In this document: positions 1-5,851 of the stretch, piece after piece
Position numbering within the stretch: position 1 is the first letter of the stretch
Layout: every line of letters starts with the position of its first letter
Assembly (NCBI GenBank): GCA_937958365.1
Contig: CALFEW010000664.1
Coordinates: 1-5,884, forward strand
Length of the DNA: 5,884 nucleotides
From: an uncultured Chloroflexota bacterium
GTDB lineage: Bacteria > Chloroflexota > Anaerolineae > Promineifilales > Promineifilaceae
Direction of reading: 5' to 3'
Notes under the pieces: generated by a model
What the model was told of the DNA's origin: nothing
The model's input: the letters and a program-made list of their open reading frames with translations, nothing else
Databases searched by the model: none
Translations under genes and position numbers: made by a program

Positions 1-255
1 ATCGAAACAGACAGCGCCGCCGCCGCCCTGCTTGTCCTCAGCGAGACCGATTCCCCCGGCTGGCGCGTGACGGTAGACGGCCAACCGGCCGAATCGTTGA
101 CCGCTTACACCACCATTCGCGCCGTCTGTGTGCCCGCCGGGGCGCACGTCGTGGAATGGACGTTTGCGCCGACGGTGTATGGCTGGGGTGGGCTGTTGAC
201 GTTGGTGGGATTGGCGCTGGTGGGAACGGCCGTCTGGCAAACCCGCCGCCAATAA
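1..255 (+). CDS. C-terminal fragment of a YfhO-like membrane protein (5' truncated by window)
   Basis: Frame 1 is open from the first base to the TAA at 253-255, giving 84 residues with no start in view. The fragment contains LVLSET (residues 11-16), then PGWRVTVDGQPA (19-30), AVCVPAGAHVVEW (41-53) and a final hydrophobic segment (about 62-79) ending in a short basic tail, TRRQ. In YfhO-type and similar multi-spanning glycan-related membrane proteins, the C-terminus is a small extracytoplasmic beta domain with a 'PGW.v.vDG..a......fraV.vpaG.h.vef.y.P' pattern followed by one last membrane helix, and this fragment fits that well. The catalytic or multi-helix part lies upstream of the window, so its exact role cannot be read; related GT39-type glycosyltransferases can end the same way. 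It contains one ACGGCCGT palindrome (226-233). A GTG at 67 lies inside the frame and is not a convincing start because the conserved pattern begins before it. Confidence 0.75.
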   Translation: METDSAAAALLVLSETDSPGWRVTVDGQPAESLTAYTTIRAVCVPAGAHVVEWTFAPTVYGWGGLLTLVGLALVGTAVWQTRRQ

Positions 256-262
256 AACATGC

Positions 263-320
263 TGGGAGCGCAGGCGTCTCGCCTGCCAGGGGCGGGCGAG
301 ACGCCCGCGATCCCATTTTT
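263..320. repeat. Double-hairpin inverted repeat followed by T5, between the YfhO-like gene and ctaA
   Basis: Positions 263-287 and 291-315 are inverted repeats of each other, matching at 22 of 25 bases around a 3-base centre (AGG). Each arm is itself a perfect small hairpin: GCAGGCG/TCT/CGCCTGC at 270-286 and GCGGGCG/AGA/CGCCCGC at 292-308. The whole element can therefore fold as one long stem or as two adjacent stem-loops. A run of five T (316-320) follows directly. From memory, sequences of this kind recur between genes in several environmental bacterial groups and produce spurious peptides resembling 'AGETPAIP' and 'RRDACAPS', so this is probably a dispersed repeat (REP- or MITE-like). 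The hairpin plus T-run could also act as a Rho-independent terminator for the upstream gene on the plus strand, or as an attenuator in the ctaA leader. The structure is seen directly; its function is inferred. Confidence 0.8.
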
Positions 321-321
321 C

Positions 322-327
322 GAGGAG
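322..327 (+). promoter_or_regulatory. Ribosome binding site deciding the ctaA start
   Basis: GAGGAG ends three bases (TTT) before the ATG at 331. This is a strong Shine-Dalgarno core with short spacing, and it lies outside the upstream repeat. The earlier in-frame ATG at 259 has no purine-rich site before it. Confidence 0.65.
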
Positions 328-330
328 TTT

Positions 331-1413
331 ATGCACAGTTCAAATAAAGCAATCAATATCTGGTTGGCGATGGTTGGTTTTTTGGTGGTGTTTCTGGTGA
401 TATTTGGCGGGTGGGTGCGCCTGACGCGCTCCGGGCTGTCCATTGTGGAATGGAAAATCATTACGGGCATTCTGCCGCCATTGACCCAGGAAGCGTGGGA
501 GCAGGAGTTTACCGAGTATCAGCAGTCGCCCGAATTCCAGAAAATCAATCGTTCCATGACGTTGGAAGACTATGAATTCATCTATTACAACGAGTACATC
601 CACCGCCTGGTGGCCCGCCTGACCGGGATGCTGTTTGTGCTGCCGTTGTTTTACTTCTTGTGGAAAGGCGCCATTCCCTGGCGCAAATCGGGCATTTATT
701 TGCTGATTGGGCTGGGGTTTGCCTTCCAGGGGTGGTTGGGTTGGTACATGGTGAGCAGCGGGCTGATTGACCGGCCCAGCGTCAGCCATTATCGCCTGAC
801 GGCCCATTTGCTGGCGGCGCTGACGCTGCTGGCGCTCTGTTTTTGGGCGGGTTTGAACAATGTGTATGGGACGGAACGGCCGTTAGACCGCCCACAACGT
901 AAAAGCGCCCAGGCATTGGCGATTTTGATGGTCGTTATTCTGGTAGTGCAAATTTCTTACGGCGGGCTGGTCGCCGGATTGAAAGCCGGGCACGCCTCCA
1001 ACTCCTGGCCGCTGATGTTTGGCCGCCTGATTCCGCCTGGATTGCTCTCCTACGTCGAACCCTGGTGGAAAAATCTTGTCGAAGCGCCGGTGACGGTGCA
1101 TTATATTCACCGCTGGTTCGCCTTCGTTGTGCTGCTGGCAACGTTTGGGGTGTATTGGGTGGCGCGTAAACGAGGCTTTTACACGGCCGTGCGCCAGGGC
1201 GTTCTCTGGATGTTGGGGCTGGTCTGCCTGCAAATTGCTTTTGGCGTCAGTGTGATCTGGTTTCGCGTGCCCGTCTGGCTGGCGCTCGTCCATCAGGGCA
1301 CGGCCATCACCCTGCTTCTGGCGTCCCTGTTCCTGAATCATCGCATCCGTTACGCCCAACCGCTGCCGCAGGCCATCCCGGCCACAAAATCGGTGAAAGC
1401 TGTTGTCAATTGA
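331..1413 (+). CDS. ctaA: Heme A synthase, COX15/CtaA family (type-2, COX15-like)
   Basis: This 360-residue membrane enzyme oxidises the C8 methyl group of heme O to the formyl group of heme A, the cofactor of aa3-type cytochrome oxidases. Eight membrane segments are visible at about 8-28, 92-111, 120-139, 157-175, 193-215, 260-278, 288-309 and 314-335. Family signatures include GGWVRLTRSGLSIVEWK (26-42), a long first loop with GILPPL (46-51), NEYIHR (87-92), SHYRLTAHL (152-160), AGLKAG...SWPLMFGRLIP (215-235) and HYIHRW (257-262). Expected heme-ligand or active-site residues are present: E88 with H91 (the E-x-x-H pair), H153/H159, H260 and H321. The first loop has no cysteine pair, and it is long, as in the COX15-like type found in alphaproteobacteria and mitochondria rather than the Bacillus type. 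The start at 331 is chosen because GAGGAG precedes it and TM1 begins soon after; the in-frame ATG at 259 would add 24 residues encoded by the intergenic repeat. No other oxidase assembly gene is in view. The HD gene follows within a few bases, suggesting co-transcription. Confidence 0.93.
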   Translation: MHSSNKAINIWLAMVGFLVVFLVIFGGWVRLTRSGLSIVEWKIITGILPPLTQEAWEQEFTEYQQSPEFQKINRSMTLEDYEFIYYNEYIHRLVARLTGMLFVLPLFYFLWKGAIPWRKSGIYLLIGLGFAFQGWLGWYMVSSGLIDRPSVSHYRLTAHLLAALTLLALCFWAGLNNVYGTERPLDRPQRKSAQALAILMVVILVVQISYGGLVAGLKAGHASNSWPLMFGRLIPPGLLSYVEPWWKNLVEAPVTVHYIHRWFAFVVLLATFGVYWVARKRGFYTAVRQGVLWMLGLVCLQIAFGVSVIWFRVPVWLALVHQGTAITLLLASLFLNHRIRYAQPLPQAIPATKSVKAVVN

Positions 1414-1420
1414 GCCAACA

Positions 1421-2074
1421 GTGGACTTCATCGCCTGGGAAAGGCGCTTTCAAGCCTTTTTAGGCCAACAAATGGCAGCGGCGGCCAGCGACGCCGCCCA
1501 CGATCAGGCCCACGTGCGCCGGGTGGTGCAAAACGCCACCGAGTTTGCGCAGGTGGAAGGGGCGGATCTGGCCGTCGTGCTGCCGGCGGCCTGGCTGCAT
1601 GATTGTGTGATTGTGCCTAAAGATTCGGCGCAACGGCCGTATGCGTCACGCATGGCCGCAGAAACGGCCGTTGCTTTCCTCCGCTCCGCCCATTACCCCG
1701 CTCAATACCTGGAGGCCATCGGCCACGCCATCACCGCCCACAGCTTTTCCGCCGGTATCGCGCCGCAAACCATCGAGGCCAAAGTGGTGCAAGACGCCGA
1801 CCGTCTGGATGCGCTGGGAGCCATCGGCATGGCGCGGGCGTTCATGGTGGGCGGGGCGCTGCAACGGCCGTTATACGACCCTTCCGACCCCTTTTGCGCC
1901 CACCGCCCGCCCGACGACGCCACCGCCACGCTCGACCACTTTTACACCAAGCTCTTCAAGCTGGCCGGAACCATGCAGACGGCCGTTGGCCGCCAGGAAG
2001 CCGAACGCCGCACAGCATTTATGCAAACGTTTTTGGCGCAGTTGGCGACGGAATTGGATGATGTGGGCGATTAA
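1421..2074 (+). CDS. yedJ: HD-domain phosphohydrolase, YedJ-like
   Basis: This is a soluble, metal-dependent HD-superfamily protein of about 217 residues. Numbering from the GTG at 1421, it shows AHDQAH (26-31), the HD pair H60-D61 in AAWLHD, AHSFSA (106-111) and QDADRLDALGAIG (124-136). These supply the H...HD...D metal-ligand set (H31, H60, D61, D125). PFCAHRP (157-163) and LDHFYTKLFKL (171-181) closely match my recollection of E. coli YedJ, a protein without an established substrate, so only a general phosphohydrolase role can be inferred. The start is uncertain. GTG 1421 gives MDFIAWERRF, which matches the YedJ-type N-terminus, and lies 7 bases after the ctaA stop with a weak TGAG upstream. 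TTG 1403 would add six residues, overlap ctaA by 11 bases and has GGTGA at 1392-1396. Either arrangement implies translation coupled to ctaA. Four ACGGCCGT palindromes lie inside the gene. Confidence 0.88.
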   Translation: MDFIAWERRFQAFLGQQMAAAASDAAHDQAHVRRVVQNATEFAQVEGADLAVVLPAAWLHDCVIVPKDSAQRPYASRMAAETAVAFLRSAHYPAQYLEAIGHAITAHSFSAGIAPQTIEAKVVQDADRLDALGAIGMARAFMVGGALQRPLYDPSDPFCAHRPPDDATATLDHFYTKLFKLAGTMQTAVGRQEAERRTAFMQTFLAQLATELDDVGD

Positions 2075-2075
2075 A

Positions 2076-2142
2076 ATTGAAGATGAAAGATTGAAGATTG
2101 ACGCTCGACCCCTCTTCAATCTTCGATCTTTCATCTTTAATC
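2076..2142. repeat. Heptad-repeat inverted repeat (long hairpin) after the HD gene
   Basis: The left arm (2076-2101) consists of degenerate GAAGATT/GAAAGATT units. The right arm (2116-2141) is its reverse complement. Checked base by base, 24 positions pair normally and 2 as G-U in RNA, so a continuous 26-bp stem with a 14-base loop (2102-2115) can form. It begins two bases after the stop codon. It may serve as a 3'-end stabiliser or transcription barrier for the ctaA-HD transcript. There is no T-run directly after the stem, so it is not a classical Rho-independent terminator. Related units occur at 4169-4241 and 5858-5877, marking it as one copy of a dispersed repeat family. Confidence 0.8.
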
Positions 2143-2217
2143 TTCCGTAAATTGTTTGATTTCAGCGTTTGTCTCTCCCTCCGTTACGCCTACGCTTGCC
2201 TGAGTTTCTAATTAACA

Positions 2218-2249
2218 TTGCCTGCTGCCGGATCGGGGCGTGTTATAAT
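2218..2249 (+). promoter_or_regulatory. Extended -10 promoter for the VanW-family gene
   Basis: A perfect TATAAT lies at 2244-2249, preceded by TG at 2241-2242, giving the extended -10 form TGTTATAAT. A TTGCCT at 2218-2223 could be a -35 box, but the 20-base spacer is longer than usual; the extended -10 reduces the need for a good -35. Transcription would begin near 2256, leaving a leader of about 30 bases before the ATG at 2285. The site lies downstream of the heptad hairpin, consistent with a new transcription unit beginning here. Confidence 0.65.
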
Positions 2250-2275
2250 GCGCGGGCGAATTTTGATGAGATAAC

Positions 2276-2281
2276 AGAGGA
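2276..2281 (+). promoter_or_regulatory. Ribosome binding site of the VanW-family gene
   Basis: AGAGGA ends three bases (TTT) before the ATG at 2285. The same arrangement of a purine block, three bases and ATG precedes ctaA. Confidence 0.6.
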
Positions 2282-2284
2282 TTT

Positions 2285-4168
2285 ATGCAAGCTACTGCAC
2301 CACAACGGCCGTTGCCTGACGGCCGTATAAACCGCAATCTGAGTTACTTCCTGGTCGCACCGCTGACGGCTTTGGTCATTGTAACGCTGGTTTTGGCCCT
2401 TAACGTCGCCACGTACCAGAGCCAACACCGCGACCGCATCTACACCGGCGTTTCCCTGTTGGGCGTAGATCTGAGCCAGATGACGACCGACGAAGCCCGG
2501 GCCGCGCTGATGGCCGCTATCCCCTACGCTCAGGAAGAGGCCATTACCTTCACCGATCCCGCCACCAACCAGACCTGGACCCGGTCTGCCGCTGAATTGG
2601 GCGTCGCGCCGGACGTGGAAACCATGGTCGAAGAAGCCTACAACCTGGGGCGGCAAGGCGGACCATTCCGCCAGTTCCGCGAGATGTTTATGGCCTGGTA
2701 TTACGGCCAGACGCTCTCGCCCACCATCGTGTTAGATGAGGGGCAGCTTGAACAATCGCTGGCCGAAATGGCCGCCGAGATTGACCAACCGGCCGTGGAC
2801 GCGGCCTTTACTTACGACGGCGGCAACACCGCCTACGTGCCCAGCCAGCCCGGCCGCCGCCTGGATACGGCCGTTGTGCGCGAAAGCCTGTTGAACCCGC
2901 TGACGGCGTTCCGTCCGGTGCAGGTAACGCTGCCGATTGTGGAAACACAACCACAAGTGGCCGATACGGGGGAAACGGCCGTGCAAATCCAACAAGCCCT
3001 CTATAACCCCATCAACTTTTACCTGCCCGAACCACTGGTAGATGTGGACCTGGGCGCTATCCAACTATCACCGGACCAGTTGGCCCAGTGGGTGCGCGTG
3101 GAAATGACGCTGGCCGCCGATGGAACACAGCAGCCCAACCTGCTGGTAGACGAAAACGCCGTGCGCTACTGGCTTTCGCAGTACGCCGATGAAATCTACC
3201 GCGCCCCGATGAACGCCCGCTTTTACTTTGATGACGATACCAAAGAGTTGGTGCTGGTTGCGCCGCATGTGAACGGCCGTGAACTGGACATAGACGCCAC
3301 CATGACTTACTTCACGGCCCAGGTCAACACCCCCAATCGTTCCGTCCCCCTCATCGTCAAAGACATTGAGCCGCTGGTTCACGCCAACGCCACCGCCGCC
3401 GAATTAGGCATCACCGAACTTGTCAGCGAGAAAGTGACCTGGTTTTACGGCTCATCCGACGAGCGTAAGCACAATATTTCCCGCGCCGCCGCCAACTTCT
3501 ACGGCATCGTCATCGCGCCCTACGAGGAGTTCTCCTTCAACAAATACCTGGGCAGCATCAGCGAGGCCGACGGCTACAGCGAAGGGCTGATCATCGTCGG
3601 TGGACAGACCATCAAGGGTGTGGGCGGCGGCATCTGCCAGGTCAGCACCACCATCTACCAGACCGCGTTTTGGGCCGGTTTTCCCATCACCAGCCGCCTG
3701 GAGCATGGCTACTGGCTGAACTATTACAACGACGGCGAAGGCCCCGGCATGGACGCGACGATTTATTCGCCCATCGTGGACCTGAAATTCATCAACAACA
3801 CGCCTTATCACCTGCTGCTGGAAAACTATTACAGCGCCGAAAATGAAGCGCTAACGTTTAAGTTTTATTCCACCAGCATGGGCCGCACCATCGAAAAATC
3901 GGAGCCGGTCTTTGAAAACGTCACCGATGTGCCCGGAACCGACCAGGATCGTTGGGAATTTGACCCGGACCTGCCGGAAGGCACGGTGCAGCAAATTGAT
4001 TGGGCCACCGAAGGCGCAGACGTATACGTCACCCGCATCGTCAAAAACGCGGACGGCGAAATCATTGAAGAACGCACCTTTGCCAGCCATTACATCCCGT
4101 ACCCCAACACCTACCACTACGGCCCCGGCGTGGAGCCTTACGATTATTCGCTGGTTCCTGAAGAATAA
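2285..4168 (+). CDS. VanW family protein with N-terminal membrane anchor and PG_binding_4-like repeats
   Basis: This 627-residue protein is probably anchored by one N-terminal helix (about 21-43) after a short basic cytoplasmic tail, with the rest outside the membrane. Residues about 54-380 resemble the alpha/beta repeats (PG_binding_4 type) usually found before VanW domains. The start YTGVSLLGVDLSQMTTDEARAAL (53-75) is typical, and two repeat ends are recognisable at PSQPGRRLD (186-194) and APHVNGRELD (326-335). The VanW domain spans about 385-530 and contains FSFNKYLG (416-423), KGVGGGICQVSTTIYQTAF (444-462) and RLEHGYW (471-477), including the conserved C451. Residues about 540-605 form a further small beta region ending in RTFASHYIPYP, like the C-terminus of other VanW proteins (possibly G5-like). 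VanW takes its name from vancomycin-resistance clusters, but its biochemical function is not established; a role in the cell envelope or in binding cell-wall material is a family-level inference. There is no other van gene here, so resistance should not be inferred. The gene has its own promoter and two ACGGCCGT palindromes just after the start codon. Confidence 0.9.
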   Translation: MQATAPQRPLPDGRINRNLSYFLVAPLTALVIVTLVLALNVATYQSQHRDRIYTGVSLLGVDLSQMTTDEARAALMAAIPYAQEEAITFTDPATNQTWTRSAAELGVAPDVETMVEEAYNLGRQGGPFRQFREMFMAWYYGQTLSPTIVLDEGQLEQSLAEMAAEIDQPAVDAAFTYDGGNTAYVPSQPGRRLDTAVVRESLLNPLTAFRPVQVTLPIVETQPQVADTGETAVQIQQALYNPINFYLPEPLVDVDLGAIQLSPDQLAQWVRVEMTLAADGTQQPNLLVDENAVRYWLSQYADEIYRAPMNARFYFDDDTKELVLVAPHVNGRELDIDATMTYFTAQVNTPNRSVPLIVKDIEPLVHANATAAELGITELVSEKVTWFYGSSDERKHNISRAAANFYGIVIAPYEEFSFNKYLGSISEADGYSEGLIIVGGQTIKGVGGGICQVSTTIYQTAFWAGFPITSRLEHGYWLNYYNDGEGPGMDATIYSPIVDLKFINNTPYHLLLENYYSAENEALTFKFYSTSMGRTIEKSEPVFENVTDVPGTDQDRWEFDPDLPEGTVQQIDWATEGADVYVTRIVKNADGEIIEERTFASHYIPYPNTYHYGPGVEPYDYSLVPEE

Positions 4169-4241
4169 AGATTGAAGAATGAAGATTGGCACGGTAGAGA
4201 CGTGAAACGACCACCCATCTCTAATCTCTAATCTTTAATCT
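4169..4241. repeat. Second heptad-repeat inverted repeat, after the VanW-family gene
   Basis: The left arm at 4169-4189 begins immediately after the TAA and carries GAAGATT-like units. The right arm at 4221-4241 reads as 7-base units (ATCTCTA, ATCTCTA, ATCTTTA). The arms can form 19 of 21 pairs in RNA (16 normal, 3 G-U) around a 31-base loop. It is less perfect than the copy at 2076-2142 but has the same design and the same position relative to a stop codon. It probably marks the 3' end of the VanW transcript; function is inferred. Confidence 0.7.
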
Positions 4242-4261
4242 CCGATTCCCCCGTTACTTTT

Positions 4262-4316
4262 GCCTTCCTTTTGCGACTTTTTGTGTAGATTCAAGCACAA
4301 AGCGCAAAAGGAAGGC
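4262..4316. promoter_or_regulatory. Perfect 14-bp inverted repeat overlapping the ribosome binding site of the GT-C-like gene
   Basis: GCCTTCCTTTTGCG (4262-4275) is repeated exactly as its reverse complement at 4303-4316. A further 6-bp pairing (4280-4285 with 4296-4301) extends the stem towards a 10-base loop. The right arm contains the whole Shine-Dalgarno region (AAGGAAGG, 4308-4315) and ends two bases before the ATG at 4319. If the transcript includes the left arm, the hairpin would mask ribosome entry (a thermometer-like or protein-controlled switch). If transcription begins inside it, the palindrome may instead be an operator on DNA. A weak TAGATT at 4286-4291 with TTGCCT 20 bases upstream would favour the second option. 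Confidence 0.7.
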
Positions 4317-4318
4317 TT

Positions 4319-5851
4319 ATGACCACGACAATTATTGCAAAGGAAACGGCCGTTTCCCCCCTATCTCGCCTCAATTTCCGCCTCATCGCCCAGACCGGTC
4401 TGCTGCTGACCGTGTTCATCGCTTTGTTTGCCTACGTCCAGTTTGGCACAGACGCCCTGGCCGGCAACGATGGCTATTACCACAGCAAAATGGGCTGGCT
4501 CATTCGCCAGGAAGGACTGAAGCCCGACTTTCCCTGGCTGCCCCAAACCATCCTCAACGCCGACGCTTTTTACGATCACCACCTGCTCTACCACGTTTAC
4601 CTGGCCCTCTTTGCCACCACCGATCCGGCCGTGGACGGCGGCGCAGCGTTGACGCAAGGCGCTAAGATTGCCAGCATTTTGCTGCCTTCGCTGGCATTTC
4701 TGGCGATATGGTGGCTGCTGCGCGGTCAGGGCGTCATCTTTGCCAGCGTGTGGGCGTTAGGGCTGATGGGCGTCTCGTCCGCTTTTCTCTATCGCATGAG
4801 TATGCCGCGGGCGCAATCGGCTTCGCTGCTGGTGCTGGCGTTGGCGCTGCACTGGCTACTTAAAGGGCGCTATCGCCTCCTGCTGCCGCTGGGATTTGTC
4901 TACGTGTGGCTGTACAATGCCTTTCCGCTGCTGCTGGTGGTGGCCGGTATTTACGTTGCCGCCTCCTGGTTGCTGGAACGGCGCATTGTCTGGCAGGCGT
5001 TGGTTTATCCGGCCATCGGCATTGGCCTGGGCATCGCCATCAACCCCTATTTCCCAGAAAACGTCAGCTTTATCATCAGCCACCTGCTGCCCAAAATCGG
5101 TGAATCAGCGACGAAGGTAGGCAATGAGTGGTATGCCTATGATACCGATGTGCTGCTGCGCAATTCTGGCTTTGCGCTGGGGGTGTTTGTATTGGGGATT
5201 TTGGGATTGGGCTGGCAAAACAAACGCATGGATAAGGCGACGCTGGTGATGTTGGGTACGGCCGTTTTCTTTGGTTTCCTCCTCTTTCGCGCCCGCCGCT
5301 TTGTGGAATATTTCCCGGCATTTGCCTTGATGTTTGCCGCTCTCAGCATGTCGCCTATCATCACTGACTGGCTACGCGAAAAACGTCCATCTTTCTACCG
5401 CCTGGCTCCTCTGCTGATGCTGCTCATTCTGGCCTGGCCCTTGAGCCAGACGCTGCTCGCCGCCCGCGAAGACCTGGCCGGCTCCAAACCGGCCGACTAT
5501 TACGCCGGCGCCGCCTTATGGCTGCGCGCCAATTCGGAACCGGGCGTCCACATCTTCCAGACCGATTGGGACGATTTCACCCGCCTCTTTTTCTATAACA
5601 CCGATGCCGTCTACACGGCCGGGTTAGACCCCACCTACACCGAGTTATACGACGCCGCTCTGTACGAGGAATGGGTGCAGGTAGCCAAAGGCAACGTAGA
5701 CAGACCCAGCGAATTTATTAAGGCGCGTTTTGGCAGCGAGTTTGTCTTCACTGACTTGAACCATGAAGGCTTTTTAGAGACCGCCGCCGAAGATCCCGGT
5801 TTGGAAGAAGTATACCGCGACGAATACGCCGCCATCTTTGCCGTGCGCTAA
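4319..5851 (+). CDS. Multi-spanning membrane protein, probable GT-C (STT3/PMT-like) glycosyltransferase
   Basis: This 510-residue protein has about ten or eleven hydrophobic segments (roughly 24-44, 116-134, 138-158, 166-181, 186-217, 224-242, 284-298, 306-323, 331-347, 361-380) and a soluble C-terminal part from about 390. The loop after the first helix carries GNDGYYHSKMGWLIR (49-63) and FYDHHLLYH (84-92). A conserved acidic residue followed by YYH in this first external loop is typical of GT-C enzymes such as STT3/AglB, in which it helps bind metal and the lipid-linked sugar. RARRFVEYFPAF (324-335) resembles a conserved arginine/aromatic stretch in related families. The C-terminal part has TDWDDFTRLFFYN (415-427) and GLDPTY (435-440), which I recall from conserved proteins usually annotated as hypothetical. 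The WWD-type motif of true STT3 is not seen, so oligosaccharyltransferase activity is not claimed. The ATG at 4319 follows AAGGAAGG. The gene stands 150 bases after the VanW gene; donor and acceptor are unknown. Confidence 0.7.
   Translation: MTTTIIAKETAVSPLSRLNFRLIAQTGLLLTVFIALFAYVQFGTDALAGNDGYYHSKMGWLIRQEGLKPDFPWLPQTILNADAFYDHHLLYHVYLALFATTDPAVDGGAALTQGAKIASILLPSLAFLAIWWLLRGQGVIFASVWALGLMGVSSAFLYRMSMPRAQSASLLVLALALHWLLKGRYRLLLPLGFVYVWLYNAFPLLLVVAGIYVAASWLLERRIVWQALVYPAIGIGLGIAINPYFPENVSFIISHLLPKIGESATKVGNEWYAYDTDVLLRNSGFALGVFVLGILGLGWQNKRMDKATLVMLGTAVFFGFLLFRARRFVEYFPAFALMFAALSMSPIITDWLREKRPSFYRLAPLLMLLILAWPLSQTLLAAREDLAGSKPADYYAGAALWLRANSEPGVHIFQTDWDDFTRLFFYNTDAVYTAGLDPTYTELYDAALYEEWVQVAKGNVDRPSEFIKARFGSEFVFTDLNHEGFLETAAEDPGLEEVYRDEYAAIFAVR

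Noticed and set aside
263..315. Insertion sequence end or tRNA-like cloverleaf
   Set aside because: The double-hairpin shape superficially resembles part of a cloverleaf, but it is too short, lacks an anticodon arm or CCA-side acceptor stem, and no transposase is nearby.
38..470. Minus-strand open frames across the YfhO-like end and ctaA start (38-316, 105-470)
   Set aside because: They are antisense to well-supported genes, owe part of their length to translation of the intergenic repeat, and have low-complexity Pro/Arg/Ala-rich products.
883..1431. Minus-strand 182-codon frame opposite ctaA
   Set aside because: It is His/Gln/Arg-rich with no recognisable domain, and the opposite strand encodes an unmistakable heme A synthase.
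2076..2142. Heptad repeats considered as a CRISPR array or iteron origin
   Set aside because: The units are 7 bases, tandem without spacers and arranged as a foldback; there is no cas or replication gene nearby.
2076..2142. Classical Rho-independent terminator
   Set aside because: The stem is strong but AT-rich and no run of T follows it, so only a general 3'-end role is proposed.
1611..2150. Plus-strand 179-codon open frame overlapping the HD gene
   Set aside because: It is out of frame with the YedJ-like protein, its product is rich in Arg, Pro, Trp and Thr as expected of a shifted GC-rich frame, and it runs through the heptad-repeat hairpin.
2285..4168. Possible vancomycin-resistance locus suggested by the VanW domain
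   Set aside because: No ligase, dehydrogenase, dipeptidase or two-component regulator of the van type is present; VanW-domain proteins with PG_binding_4 repeats are common in bacteria without resistance.
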